DNA from: Alisma plantago-aquatica
Taxonomy: Eukaryota > Streptophyta > Magnoliopsida > Alismatales > Alismataceae
Reading direction: 5' to 3'
NCBI GenBank assembly: GCA_963693085.1
Contig: OY856409.1
Span: 1,162,548,249-1,162,612,248 of the forward strand
Length of the DNA: 64,000 bases
The notes beneath the pieces are model-generated. The model was not told the DNA's origin. It searched no databases and saw only the letters and a list, made by a program, of their open reading frames with translations. A program made the position numbers and the translations under genes. This document shows, in pieces, positions 1 through 10,283 of the stretch. Numbering within the stretch: the stretch's first letter is position 1; each line of letters opens with the position of its first letter.

Positions 1-348
1 GACCATTGATCGAGCGATCCTCGATTTTCCTAATTAGTTGATAAATTGATAAAAATGAATTATCTTAGAAAAATCGTATCTGGAGACAGAAAACTCATAT
101 GGAGAAAGTTAATACATGAAAAGTGACCAGAAAAATATGAGGAATTTAATAAAAATGGTTTGAGACCCTGAATCTAACTCTTTTTGTAAAAGTATATTTC
201 TAGAATAGAAAAAGGGTTAATTTGTGGATAAAAACCTTAATTGTTGATAAAAGATATAATTAGTCTTACAATTAAGTTAATTTGAGTAGGGTTAACTTAT
301 TTACTGTTTTAGATGGCTACTAACCTGTTTTTATGATAGAATTACAAG

Positions 349-543
349 TTTAGGGTTTGTAACTCCATATGTGGATTAAAATGTTTGGAAACCCTAATTT
401 AGAAAAAGAAATGATAAAGTAATTCGAAATTAGGGTTTAATGGACTAAGTCTGATCTTAGGAATCTTAATGGATGATTAAGTAAGAAAATTAGGGTTTGA
501 TGTATAATTTGATAAAATTAAGGTAAAGGAAATAAAACCCTAA
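349..543 (+). other. Cluster of five telo-box-like motifs in the LTR
   Basis: Five copies of TTAGGGTTT or its complement AAACCCTAA lie within about 200 bp, at roughly 349-358, 389-397, 429-438, 489-498 and 535-543. The same cluster is kept in the right LTR (about 7771-7978). Scattered single units rather than a tandem array argue against a telomeric remnant. Telo-boxes are known in plants as transcription-factor and Polycomb-associated promoter motifs; a role here is inference. Confidence 0.6.
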
Positions 544-870
544 AGTGGCTTAGAAAGCTTAAGATGGAATCCAAGTTTAGCTTTAGAATGTTCTGGATAA
601 ACTGTAACACTTGGATGCCATGCATTAATTTCAGGATATGGTTGATTGCTTGTTGCTTGTTCTTTATCCTTATTGCTTGGACAATCAAGTTGCTCTGGAT
701 CAGGTATGTGGTTACGCTTAGTTTTCCGGGATTTTGTCGATGTTTCCATCGTGACTTGAATTAAACTGTTGGATGTTTTAATTCATGCAAAGTATAATAT
801 GAATATGACTATCACATAAGAAATATGCCTACTAGCTCAGATCCTAGTCCCCTCTGTAGCTTAATGGGTT

Positions 871-966
871 GACCTAGTAAATGTCTACCAATGGGGTAGG
901 CCCATCAGGTCATTGGATGACTTAGTAAATGGCTACCAATGGGGTAGGTTCATCAAGTCACATTGA
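871..966 (+). repeat. 48-bp tandem duplication in left LTR
   Basis: Two imperfect 48-bp units (871-918 and 919-966) share the phrase CTACCAATGGGGTAGG. The same pair is present in the right LTR, so the duplication predates this insertion and belongs to the family. Confidence 0.75.
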
Positions 967-1552
967 GTTAGAGATTGGACTACCTATGGGTAGTGCCATG
1001 TGACTCAACCCTAGATATTGATCTACCTATTAGGTAGGATCATGCAGGGTTTAATAAGGATCTACCTAGAGAGAGGTGGGATCTCAGTCCACTGCAGGGA
1101 CAACACAGAGATAGGGGATAGGAAAGGATTGAGTAGTATGGTTTAAAATGTCATCTTGGCTATTAAATGATAATTGGCTGATTACTTTGTTACTATAGTT
1201 GCACGTTTATTGTTCCCCCACGTACCAGCTTCTTGCTGACTGACATTTTGTTTGTCGGTGTTTTAGGTACAAATGCAAAGAACAAACAGTAAAGTGGCAG
1301 ATGTGAAATTAAATGAGATATAACGTGCACAGGAGGATTAGTTAGTTTAGCATATTCCTGGATAGGAGCTTAGAAATCCCAGTTTCTCCAAGGTAAGAAA
1401 AGTTTTATTTTATACCAGTTTTCAGTTTAGTTGGTAAAGTTTATTAATTGTTATTGATTATTTGTCGAACCTTTGATCCTGTAATTGAATAACGATTCCG
1501 ACCTTCGGGTCTCCCTTAATTGGGGGTTACCAGGAGGCGGGGTCGTTACAAT

Positions 1553-1564
1553 TGGTATCAGAGC
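1553..1564 (+). other. Primer binding site of element 1
   Basis: TGGTATCAGAGC starts two bases after the LTR end. This is the usual plant initiator-methionine tRNA primer site, where minus-strand DNA synthesis begins. Confidence 0.9.
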
Positions 1565-4500
1565 ATAGGTTCCTCAATTAATCTTTAATAATTATTAAAT
1601 TTTACAAATTCTGTAGAACCCAAGGGAGTTATTAGAGGATTATCCGAAAGACAGAGGTGTCTAGAAAAGGATCATGACCGGGGGCTGGCAATATTTTCCT
1701 CCGCACCGCTAGTTAGAATGCGAGGACTCCCGGATCCGTGTGACTGCCTGGCCAAAGTCTTAGGGTATGATTCGAAATAAGATACCTTTAGGACTCTCTC
1801 ATCTTGTTCATCTCTTCTCAACTCCAATTCTGATAAGGACCTTAAGGATTAGGGTTTCCTCTCTCTTCTCCTCACCCTCTTGGGGTATGGGTAAGGTTGA
1901 CAAGGATTAAGGAATCCTCCACCAAATTAATAAAAGCATGTAAATAAGATGTCATGGACATAAGCATAATAGAGTAAGCGTAAAGGAATAGACACATGCC
2001 TAGGACGTATGACACGAGTTGTCTTTTCCCTTAGGAGAGACCTGAGGCTAGACCTTCTCATCAGGAGGATGAGTAGAGAAAGTGAGTCTTGGAGGTAGAG
2101 ATCTCCATCAAAGTAGAGACCTAGCACATCCTTTAAGTGAAGGTTAGAGAGAGATGGCATGATGAGTTTAGACCAGGTGTTTGGATAAACATGCCTTAGA
2201 TGCCATATGAGCCATGAGAAGTTGATGACCTAGCACTTTTGGCAATCCAACCCTGGGAAGGGTCGTGCAGGTATGAGCGAAGGATAGCTCCTTCTTGGAT
2301 GAAGTTAGAGAAGAACCTATAGAACCCTATGGGCTTATGCAGGTAGGGTAGAGTACATCAGCGGATGGCAGTAGGTTGAAACCCTGACCAGTATGCATGG
2401 CTTATGAGATAAGCATAAGGAATACTGGGTAACCTTGAGTAAACATAAGCATGAACATAGGCTTCACCACATAGAGGTATGCCTGTGAGCTTGATCCTTC
2501 ATGGAAAGAGAACCTCTAGTAGTATGGCTGGATGTGGAGTTAGCTCTAGAGAGTGAAAGCATGATTCAAGTAAGAGGGTTGGAAGCTAAGATTCCAGGAC
2601 ATGAGGAACAACGGAAGGTTGAGGATGCTGCGAACTAAGTGGATGATAATGGTTGTCGTATTCTTGACCCTTGGAGGCTAGCGATGTCTTGGTTGTCCTG
2701 AGAGGAACCAAACCCTAAAGAGAGAATGATCCTTCTGGTACCTATGTGTCTATGGTATAAGTGTTTACCTACTGAGATGAGACAAAGAGTGCCTTAGACC
2801 CTAAGGAGGTTTAGGTAACCAGGTTGTGAGGCCTTGTACCTGGTTGGTTGTCCTTGAGGAGGACTCAACTCTGAAGTTTTTCTCGAGTAAAAGGATCATG
2901 GAAGTACATGACATATCTTGGACATGCTTGATTCGTGGTTAAGAGGTTGAGCATGTAGTTGGATACCCAAAGGTGAACCTACAGTTCCTAGGCCTAAGAG
3001 GGGAAGCAATGTACCCAATGTGCATGATGATATTTGAGTCTCTATAGTTTTGAGCATGGTACTCCTCTTGTGTAGAGGTAAAGGAAATCCCTTACGTTAA
3101 GGGTATGTTTGTTGAACCCCTCACAACTAACTTAATGTAATGTTGAGGATGAGAACAAGTGCGACCTAGCATGGTTTTTTAGGTAAGTTTGTGCCTTAGT
3201 AGTAGTTGGTTTAAGCATGCTCATATGGATGTAAACCCTAAGAATTCTTGTGACCTTTGTTATAAAGGTGTAGTTTTCTCCCATCCTGGGAGAGTGACCC
3301 TTTGGTAGGAAGTTTACCAGTTTGGTTGGTTTTGAGGTAACCTAAGGAGGTTTCGTAGGATCTTGAGAAGCTAAGTGAAGAGTACATGGCATGAGAATGA
3401 ACCTATAGACCCATAGATAACCATCTCTATGTGCATATGGATGTGTTACCATGGAGGTAACCGGTATGGAGCTCGACCAAGGTAGGCAGGTCACCATGGA
3501 AGGATGAAAGTCAGCCCATGAATGCAAGAAGAGAGATGATGAATGATTGGGTAAGGTTCTAAGTACTATGTTAGAATCCTAAGTCTATCCTAGGGTCAGG
3601 TAGGGATAAGACTGATGGAAGAAGGAGTTACCTAATTCCCTAGTTGCACATGACCATAGGGTCGGGAGGTAACAACTATCATTGTATGAGGGCCATGGGT
3701 TAGGAGTTTGATCACCTTCATGAACTCGTGGGACCCAAAGGGCAGATGAGTAGGGCACTCTCTGGATGCATGAGGGAAGAGGGATGACCCCAAAAGTGCT
3801 GGCACCCTATAGACCCAGAGGAGATGACCAAGGATTGTGTAGTCACCCAAGTAGGTTCGAGACCCGTTTCCCTGGAAGTAACTTTGATATCATGATGTTT
3901 GTGAGGTAGAGATGGGTGTGGCACATTTCAACTCAGCTTTAAAGGTGTACTAGCAAGGTGGGATGTACCATCTCTACTCTTGGAATAGGAAGAACTATGT
4001 ATTTGGACTGTAGCCAAATGCTTATTTCCTCTTGTTATGAGAGTGAGAGATAGGACAGTATGCATGCCATACACCAAGGATAAAGATGGTGTGAGTTGAG
4101 TCGTTGCTACAGAAAGGATAACATACCTTAGTGAAGTGAATGATACATGGATGGTTTACAAACACTCAGAGAAGTGGTGTAGTCATCTTAAGAGGATGTT
4201 TTATCAGGAGCTATGTGGAATTTGCAAGTTAACCAAGGTGGAGTTTGATCACCATGAGGATGAATTGAGAGTTTCTTAATGAAGGCAAACTTAGAGTTTG
4301 AGATGAGATGGTAAGTGGAATACATGGAGGTGTATGTTCTCAACAATACCTAACACCTAAGGATAAGAAGTGGTAATGAATGTTCTGGGTGAGATATAGC
4401 TGCCTAGATTAGCCGGAAGCTAGAAGAAGTTGAGGTTGTTAGGCTAACCTTAAGTTGAGAAAAAGAGATAAGTGTGGCTAACACTCCGATATAACGAGAG

Positions 4501-5039
4501 ATGTTGAATAAGATTAGTGGTTGTTTGACCCTTGACATAATGAAAGGATGGTTTAGGGCCTCAGATGTACTTCTTTGGAAAAGAAAGTGAGAAAACCCTG
4601 ATGAGAGTGATTTAGGGCTTCTGGGGAATCAATCTTGAGGAAATCATGATCACCATACACCATAGTAAGTGATAGTAGCACTTTCGATGCTTAAAATAAA
4701 GTTGCATGTGGTATGTGGCCATGCAAGCTAGGAGGTGAAGGACGAACACCAATAACCCAGTACATGGATATAACGTATAAGGAGTTCCCTAGAGGGAATG
4801 GGAGTTCATCACTGTGGATGTTGTGAGTCTCCCCTAGACCATGGAAGGTCAAGATGTAATATGGGTTATGGTAGATCGTCGTACCTAGATGACATGAGAA
4901 AGAAAGAGTACTGTCAAGGGACAAATCAGGTTGAACTAACCTGAGAGAGAGAGAGATGGTTCAACTACACCATGATGCGAGTTCAAAAGTTCATGGGTAT
5001 GACCAAGGTTCACTTCCATGAGGTGGAAGTGGATACATG
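1565..5039 (+). other. Interior of element 1, no coding capacity seen
   Basis: About 3.5 kb of purine-rich sequence with many short direct echoes of phrases such as CTAGAGG, GGAGGTAG and AACCCTAAG. All frames are closed frequently and I found no gag, protease or reverse transcriptase motif. It may be a heavily scrambled gag-pol or sequence that never coded. The two LTRs are much too similar for this decay to have happened after insertion. Confidence 0.6.
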
Positions 5040-5770
5040 AAGAACTCGATTATAGTACTGCTTATCACCCCTAACTGATGGTTAGTATGATCCAGACTAG
5101 AGGTTCTGATGAGAGCAAGTGTGCTTATTCAGGGTGATACAAAGGGACAGTTATTAAGATGTGATGTTTACCACCATAGCCTTTATCGGGATGCAAGAAT
5201 TTCCATAAGGAGGTAGTGTCGGTCACCACTTCATTAAGATGATGTTGGTGAAGGAGGCCTCGTGAAGGTCATAAAAGAACCACAGTGTGTGCAGAAGAAG
5301 TCGCTTGATCATGCAATGGCTGAGAGAGAGCCCAAGGGTGACATGAGTCACAAGCTGATGCAAAGCAGACTGACATGCAGTTCACTGTGGGGGATATAAT
5401 GTGAAAATCTGACCCCTCTAAGTTACAGCTGAGAAAGCTGAGTCCCCGATATATGGGTCCATTTTGAGATGGATTGGTGGATATTATTGTGTTTATCCTT
5501 GCCCCATAGGATAACATGTTGTGTAATGTGTTACATGAGTCCGATCTAGAGCACTATGTGAGGTACCCAAGCCATGTGTTGAGCCTTGAACCTATTCAGC
5601 TTTTGAAAGGCTAAAATATCCTGAGTCACATATGAGGGTATGATATACCAAGGTAAGAAAGAACTCAGATGGAAGATTATGAGATGATGAAGGTTCTTGG
5701 GAAGCACTATGGAAAGGGTGAAGCCACATGGGAATCCTGATGGACATAAGAAAGGCTTACCCTGTTTGTT
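5040..5770 (+). pseudogene. Remnant of chromoviral integrase and C-terminal chromodomain-like tail
   Basis: Near 5050 the translation reads YSTAYHP, the start of the integrase segment that normally runs into a TDGQ-type motif; it then shifts frame and continues as a segment resembling the ...ACV motif region. At 5560-5760 short stretches match the end of Ty3/gypsy chromovirus polyproteins, most clearly KVLGKHYGKGEATWES (about 5690-5737), where the family has KVLW..H..EATWE. Frameshifts and stops separate every block. This assigns the element to the chromovirus branch, probably the Tekay/Del clade by the long LTRs. It cannot yield a working protein. Confidence 0.65.
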
Positions 5771-5807
5771 GGCTTGCTTGATGGAATTTTAAGAACAAAA
5801 TTCTTAT

Positions 5808-5820
5808 AAGAGGGGAAGGA
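5808..5820 (+). other. Polypurine tract of element 1
   Basis: The 13-base purine run AAGAGGGGAAGGA abuts the right LTR start TGTTACAACC. This is where plus-strand DNA synthesis is primed in LTR retrotransposons. Confidence 0.85.
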
Positions 5821-6958
5821 TGTTACAACCCCAAATATTGGTGAGAAATGTAATTTCTCATATTAAAGATATTGGAACAAATAATAAAATTTTTTGTGAA
5901 TAAATGGATTTTACAATAGCCTTGATGTTTTTGTTGTGGGCTTTATTGGCTATTGGGCCCATTAACAAAGAAATTCAATTCATAAAGGCATAATTGAGTT
6001 TTGAGGAAAGAAAGGTGTGGAAACCTCTAGAAGGCAAAAGAACTTAATCCAAAGGTGGATTTCGTGTCACATGGGTTTCCTTGGATTCCAAAGAATCCAA
6101 AGTTGCAAAGAAAATGCAATAAGAAAAGAAAAGGGCAATTAAGCATTTCTTTATTAAGAAAGAAATTGTAGATAATGATAAAATGTGGAAAATGAGTTAA
6201 AAGAGGTACAATTGAGTTATCCTTGGTGGATTTTCATATTCAAAGGATTCCTAATAATAAAAGGAATACCAATGAGAGAAATAATAAGGGAGATAAAGAG
6301 GAATCCTCAAAAAGGAATAATTTAATGAAAAGAGTTAGGGAAATATGAGTAATTGACAATTAAAAGAAGATAAAGGCAAATATATTTTCCCCAATATGGG
6401 AATCCGTGCCTTTGGGATTTCTTGAGGTCCAAGGGACCCAAAATAACAAGATAATGGCAAAAGGAAAAGGTTTAATAATTAATTTGGAGTAATTAAGGAA
6501 AAAACTTGGGAGAGATGAAAGCCTTCTCATCCTTTGCTTTTTGTTTCCCAAATTTTGTACGAAGCTAGACAATAATAAAAGGGACGTTCCCTTAAAATTT
6601 GAGATAAATCGGAGTTATGGTTTAGGAGATATTAATTTTGCAAGATTATCTTTGATTTAGGAGTTTTCCTGAATTAAATAATAAATACACATAATTCCCT
6701 TTGAACGCATGTGATGAGGCCCGTTGGATCCTAATCCAACGATGGGCGCTCATCGTCTAAGTCCCGCTGGGACTAGAACTCTGCTGGTTACAGGGTGGAC
6801 TTTCCATCCTAGATTCTCGAAACTCCAACACATGAGCAAATCGGGAAACTGTCCCATTAGATTCAGGAGGGGAAATCGCGAAGATTCCTCCCTAGTTTCA
6901 TTAGGTTTCGTCGCTGTTTGAGGAAAAGCCCAAACCAGCAGGTACCCTTCCTCGACCC

Positions 6959-6966
6959 TATATATA
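6959..6966 (+). promoter_or_regulatory. TATA box of element 1 LTR
   Basis: TATATATA lies in a GC-rich context (CGACCC before, GGGGAGGG after), isolated from other AT-rich sequence. The inferred transcript start is near 6990. The matching site of the left LTR, which would drive the element, is outside the window. Confidence 0.7.
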
Positions 6967-8318
6967 GGGGAGGGAGATCCAAGGTGCCGACATCACCTTT
7001 TGATAGCCCAAACCCTGCGGGCGGAAGCAAGGAGTGCATTCGTGCAGTCAATTGATCGATTCGTGTCGACCTGCACTCTCATCTTCTTAGAGATCATCGC
7101 CGGAGTCCGGCAGGTGGTTGATGACCTTGGCGTGACTTCAGCGAGCGATTGGTGGTGCCAATGAGTTCGGGTGAAGGGGGCAGAGCTCTCTGGACCATCG
7201 GCACGAGCAAAGGTTCCCTGAAGCCCAGAGTCAACCTTGCGGTTGACCGGCGTTGCTACAACAACAGGGATGCGAGGAAGAAGAAGAAGGAGGCCCCGGT
7301 CATTTACCAACTTGCCCATCCACTCCAAATTTGCTGGTAAGGACATTCCTTTCCTTTAATTCTTTTGACCGCAGTGTTAAGGCACGCGTGATCATGGCCG
7401 CTGGATCCTAAGTGGACCACCGGACCATTGATCGAGCGATCCTCGATTTTCCTAATTAGTTGATAAATTGATAAAAACGAATTATCTTAGAAAAATTGTA
7501 TCTGGAGATAGAAAACTCATATGGAGAAAGTTAATACATGAAAAGTGACCAGAAAAATATGAGGAATTTAATAAAAATGGTTTGAGACCCTGAATCTAAC
7601 TCTTTTTGTAAACGTATATTTCTAGAATAGAAAAAGGGTTAATTTGTGGATAAAAACCTTAATTGTTGATAAAAGATATAATTAGTCTTACAATTAAGTT
7701 AATTCGAGTAGGGTTAACTTATTTATTGTTTTAGATGGCTACTAACCTGTTTTGATGATAGAATTACAAGTTTAGGGTTTGTAACTCCATATGTGGATTA
7801 AAATGTTTGGAAACCCTAATTTAGAAAAGGAAATGATAAAGTAATTCGAAATTAGGGTTTAATGGACTAAGTCTGATCTTAGGAATCTTAATGGATGATT
7901 AAGCAAGAAAATTAGGGTTTGATGTATAATTTGATAAAATTAAGGTAAAGGCAATAAAAAGGAAATAAAACCCTAAAGTGGCTTAGAAAGCTTAAGATGG
8001 AATCCAAGTTTAGCTTTAGAATGTTCTGGATAAACTATAACACTTGGATGCCATGCATTAATTTCAGGATATGGTTGATTGCTTGTTGCTTGTTCTTTAT
8101 CCTTATTGCTTGGACAATCAAGTTGCTCTGGATCAGGTATGTGGTTACACTTATGACTACCCGAATTAGTTTTCCGGGATTTTGTCGATGTTTCCATCGT
8201 GACTTGAATTAAACTGTTGGATGTTTTAATTCATGCAAAGTATAATGTGAATATGACTATCACATAAGAAATATGCCTACTAGCTCAGATCCTAGTCCCC
8301 TCTGTAGCTTAATGGGTT

Positions 8319-8414
8319 GACCTAGTAAATGGCTACCAATGGGGTAGGCCCATCAGGTCATTGGATGACTTAGTAAATGGCTACCAATGGGGTAGGTCCA
8401 TCAAGTCACATTGA
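8319..8414 (+). repeat. 48-bp tandem duplication in right LTR
   Basis: Units 8319-8366 and 8367-8414 match the pair at 871-966. They show the two LTRs descend from one copy that already carried the duplication. Confidence 0.75.
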
Positions 8415-8999
8415 GTTAGAGATTGGACTACCTATGGGTAGTGCCATGTGAATCAACCCTAGATATTGATCTACATGTTAGGTAGGATCATGCATGGTTT
8501 AATAAGGATCTACCTAGAGAGAGGTGGGATCTCAGTCCACTGCAGGGACAGCACAGAGATAGGGGATAGGAAAGGATTGAGTAGTATGGTTTATAATGAA
8601 ATCTTGGCTGTTAAATTATAATTGGCTGATTACTTTGTTACTATAGTTGCATGTTTATTGTTTCCCCCACATACCAGCTTCTTGCTGATCGACGTTTTGT
8701 TTTTCGACATTTTAGGTACAAATGAAAAGAACAAACAGTAAAGTGGCAGATGTGAAATTAAATGAGATATAACGTGCATAGGAGAATTAGTTAGTTTAGC
8801 ATATTCTTGGATAGGAGCTTAGAAATCCCAGTTTCTCCAAGGTAAGAAAAGTTTTATTTTATACCAGTTTTTAGTTTAGTTGGTAAAGTTTATTAATTAT
8901 TATTGATTATTTGTCGAACCTTTGATCCTGTAATTGAATAACGATTCCGACCTTCGGGTCTCCCTTAATTGGGGGTTACCGGGAGGCGTGGTCATTACA

Positions 9000-9690
9000 A
9001 TTATAATATGTTTCATGAATAGACTATATCCACAAACAAAATATACAATCATAACAAACATGAGAGATTGCTTTGGCTACACAAATAAAATGCTTTGGAT
9101 CCACAAAGTATTTCTATCCACATAAGGTCAATCATCACATGTCACAACCAAAAAACTATGTTGGAAACAAGTCGGTCGGTCAATTGGACTCTTCTAGTTG
9201 ATTGACTCATGTGCCTACCGAAAGATTGGCCTCTATCGGTTGGCCAACTGGATCTTGGCTCAAGCTGCTTCCTAGAGTCCTCCATATGATTGATTGGACC
9301 TCCAGTCAATCAATTTACTACTTCGATCTGTAGCCTCTTCGGTCCTCCAGTCCATTGAATTGACTTCTTGTCTATCAACTTACTTGGTGCAAAGCGTCTT
9401 ATCCTTTTTCAAAATAGAAATTAATTATATCCTATTCCTATTAAATTATTATAGTATAAAAGTGAAACCTCAATTTATATAGGGAGGACAACATTAACTT
9501 GCATATGGATAAAGATAGTAAGGCTCAGTATGCAAAATGGATTTAAAAAGAGAATAATAGAAACCATTCAACCATGTTCATATTTAGGGGGTATACCCCA
9601 TAACCATGCTAACATCCACCATCGAAACTGATTTTAGGGGGATATGTATAAATTTCATATATGTCATAATTATAACTAACTAACTAACTA
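9000..9690. other. Unassigned AT-rich sequence
   Basis: No gene recognised. At 9165-9370 short phrases of the kind TCGGTCGGTCAATTGGAC and CCAGTCAATCAATT recur in both orientations, similar to phrases inside the Copia-like LTR near 10840-11100. The stretch may therefore be decayed interior or LTR of that element. Confidence 0.4.
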
Positions 9691-9699
9691 TATATATAT

Positions 9700-10036
9700 G
9701 GGGATTTATTCGTTACCCACACGGGTAGCCTCATTTTTTGCTACCCGCACATCCAAAAGTGTAACTACATGGTATATAAAAGTAACTCTAAGATCAAAAG
9801 TGTAACTATATGGTACACAAAAGTAACTCATAAAAAAAGTAACTGCGCAAAAAATATACAGTCAGTAAATATATGGACGTGTTTTTTTTATTTTGGTGGG
9901 GAAATGATATTATTTTTGGATGAAATTTTTTGGGGAGCTAGATAAAATGCTCCTCTACAATTGCGAAAAAAAATGAAAAAAAAGTGATTGGAAGGGTGGG
10001 CGGGTAGCTACCCACGTGGGTATTAAATATGAACCC
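9700..10036. mobile_element. MITE with about 30-bp terminal inverted repeats
   Basis: 337 bp. The left end (GGGGATTTATTCGTTACCCA, then CACGGGTAGC) matches the reverse complement of the right end (GGGTTCATATTTAATACCCA, then CGTGGGTAGC) with a few mismatches. TATATATAT flanks both sides (9691-9699 and 10037-10045), consistent with a 9-bp target duplication as in Mutator-like elements, though the flank is low complexity. Inside are two imperfect 40-bp tandem units (9753-9794 and 9795-9834) sharing AAAAGTGTAACTA. No coding capacity, as expected of a MITE. Confidence 0.7.
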
Positions 10037-10049
10037 TATATATATCATT

Positions 10050-10080
<31 letters not shown>

Positions 10081-10122
10081 TTATATTTATATTTATATTT
10101 ATATATATGTATATATATATAT
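10037..10122. repeat. AT microsatellite with TTTATA hexamer run
   Basis: (TA)n followed by at least six TTTATA/ATTTAT units and a second (TA)n run. It directly adjoins the MITE, which probably inserted into it. Confidence 0.9.
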
Positions 10123-10270
10123 GTAGGATCTAGTAGACATTCCCTAGCATATAAGGTATTTAATTGGATATGCACATTATCATTTCAATATTATCATGGC
10201 ATGTAATAAATAAATGATAAAATCAAAAGCCGAGCATATGGATTAAATCACAAAGCATACTAAAGTGGTG

Positions 10271-10283
10271 TGGCTCTAATATT
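10271..10283 (-). other. Degenerate primer binding site of the Copia-like element
   Basis: On the minus strand AATATTAGAGCC resembles TGGTATCAGAGCC with three or four changes. It lies just past the inferred LTR end, as expected for a minus-strand element whose interior extends leftward. Confidence 0.45.

Larger units (their letters stand above)
1..1550 (+). repeat. Left (5') LTR of element 1, 3' portion only
   Basis: Base 1 aligns with 7423, so roughly the first 1.6 kb of this LTR, including the promoter, lies outside the window. It ends GTCGTTACA directly before the primer site. By hand it differs from the right copy by about 9 substitutions in the first 500 bp and about 35 in the remaining 1 kb, plus two small insertions in the right copy (near 7950 and 8150). 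Short reading frames near 540-764 recur in the other LTR and match nothing I recognise, so I do not call genes here. Confidence 0.9.
1..8999 (+). mobile_element. Element 1: LARD-like non-autonomous LTR retrotransposon, left end outside window
   Basis: The first 1550 bases recur, nearly unchanged, at 7423-8999. The right copy is a full LTR of 3179 bp that opens with TGTTACAACC and closes with CATTACA. A primer binding site follows the left copy and a polypurine tract precedes the right copy, so the order LTR, PBS, interior, PPT, LTR is complete. The interior is about 4.3 kb and has no long reading frame; only fragments of a chromoviral integrase and chromodomain-like tail can be read near its end. 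Long LTRs around a dead interior match the plant LARD class (family knowledge). The left LTR should begin about 1.6 kb before the window. The five bases after the right LTR are ATTAT, so the same five are predicted before the left LTR. Confidence 0.85.
5821..8999 (+). repeat. Right (3') LTR of element 1, complete
   Basis: 3179 bp, bounded by TG and CA. From the TATA box at 6959 I infer a U3 of about 1.15 kb and an R/U5 of about 2 kb. The stretch 6700-7440 around and after the TATA box is richer in G+C and has kept many CpG sites, unlike the flanks, as expected for a promoter and leader. A 7-bp stem with 3-base loop (GAGAAAT, ATTTCTC) sits at 5842-5858. The 200 bp at 7760-7980 hold the telo-box cluster. 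Confidence 0.9.

Noticed and set aside
349..543. Interstitial telomere remnant
   Set aside because: Single motifs in both orientations, not a tandem TTTAGGG run, and repeated in both LTRs.
540..764. Short reading frames on both strands, repeated at 7973-8212
   Set aside because: They repeat because the LTR repeats. The two copies carry an indel between them, the frames overlap on opposite strands and match no family.
6724..7346. Several 60-117 codon frames in the GC-rich part of the element 1 LTR
   Set aside because: High G+C lengthens open frames. They overlap on both strands around the promoter and leader and show no motif.
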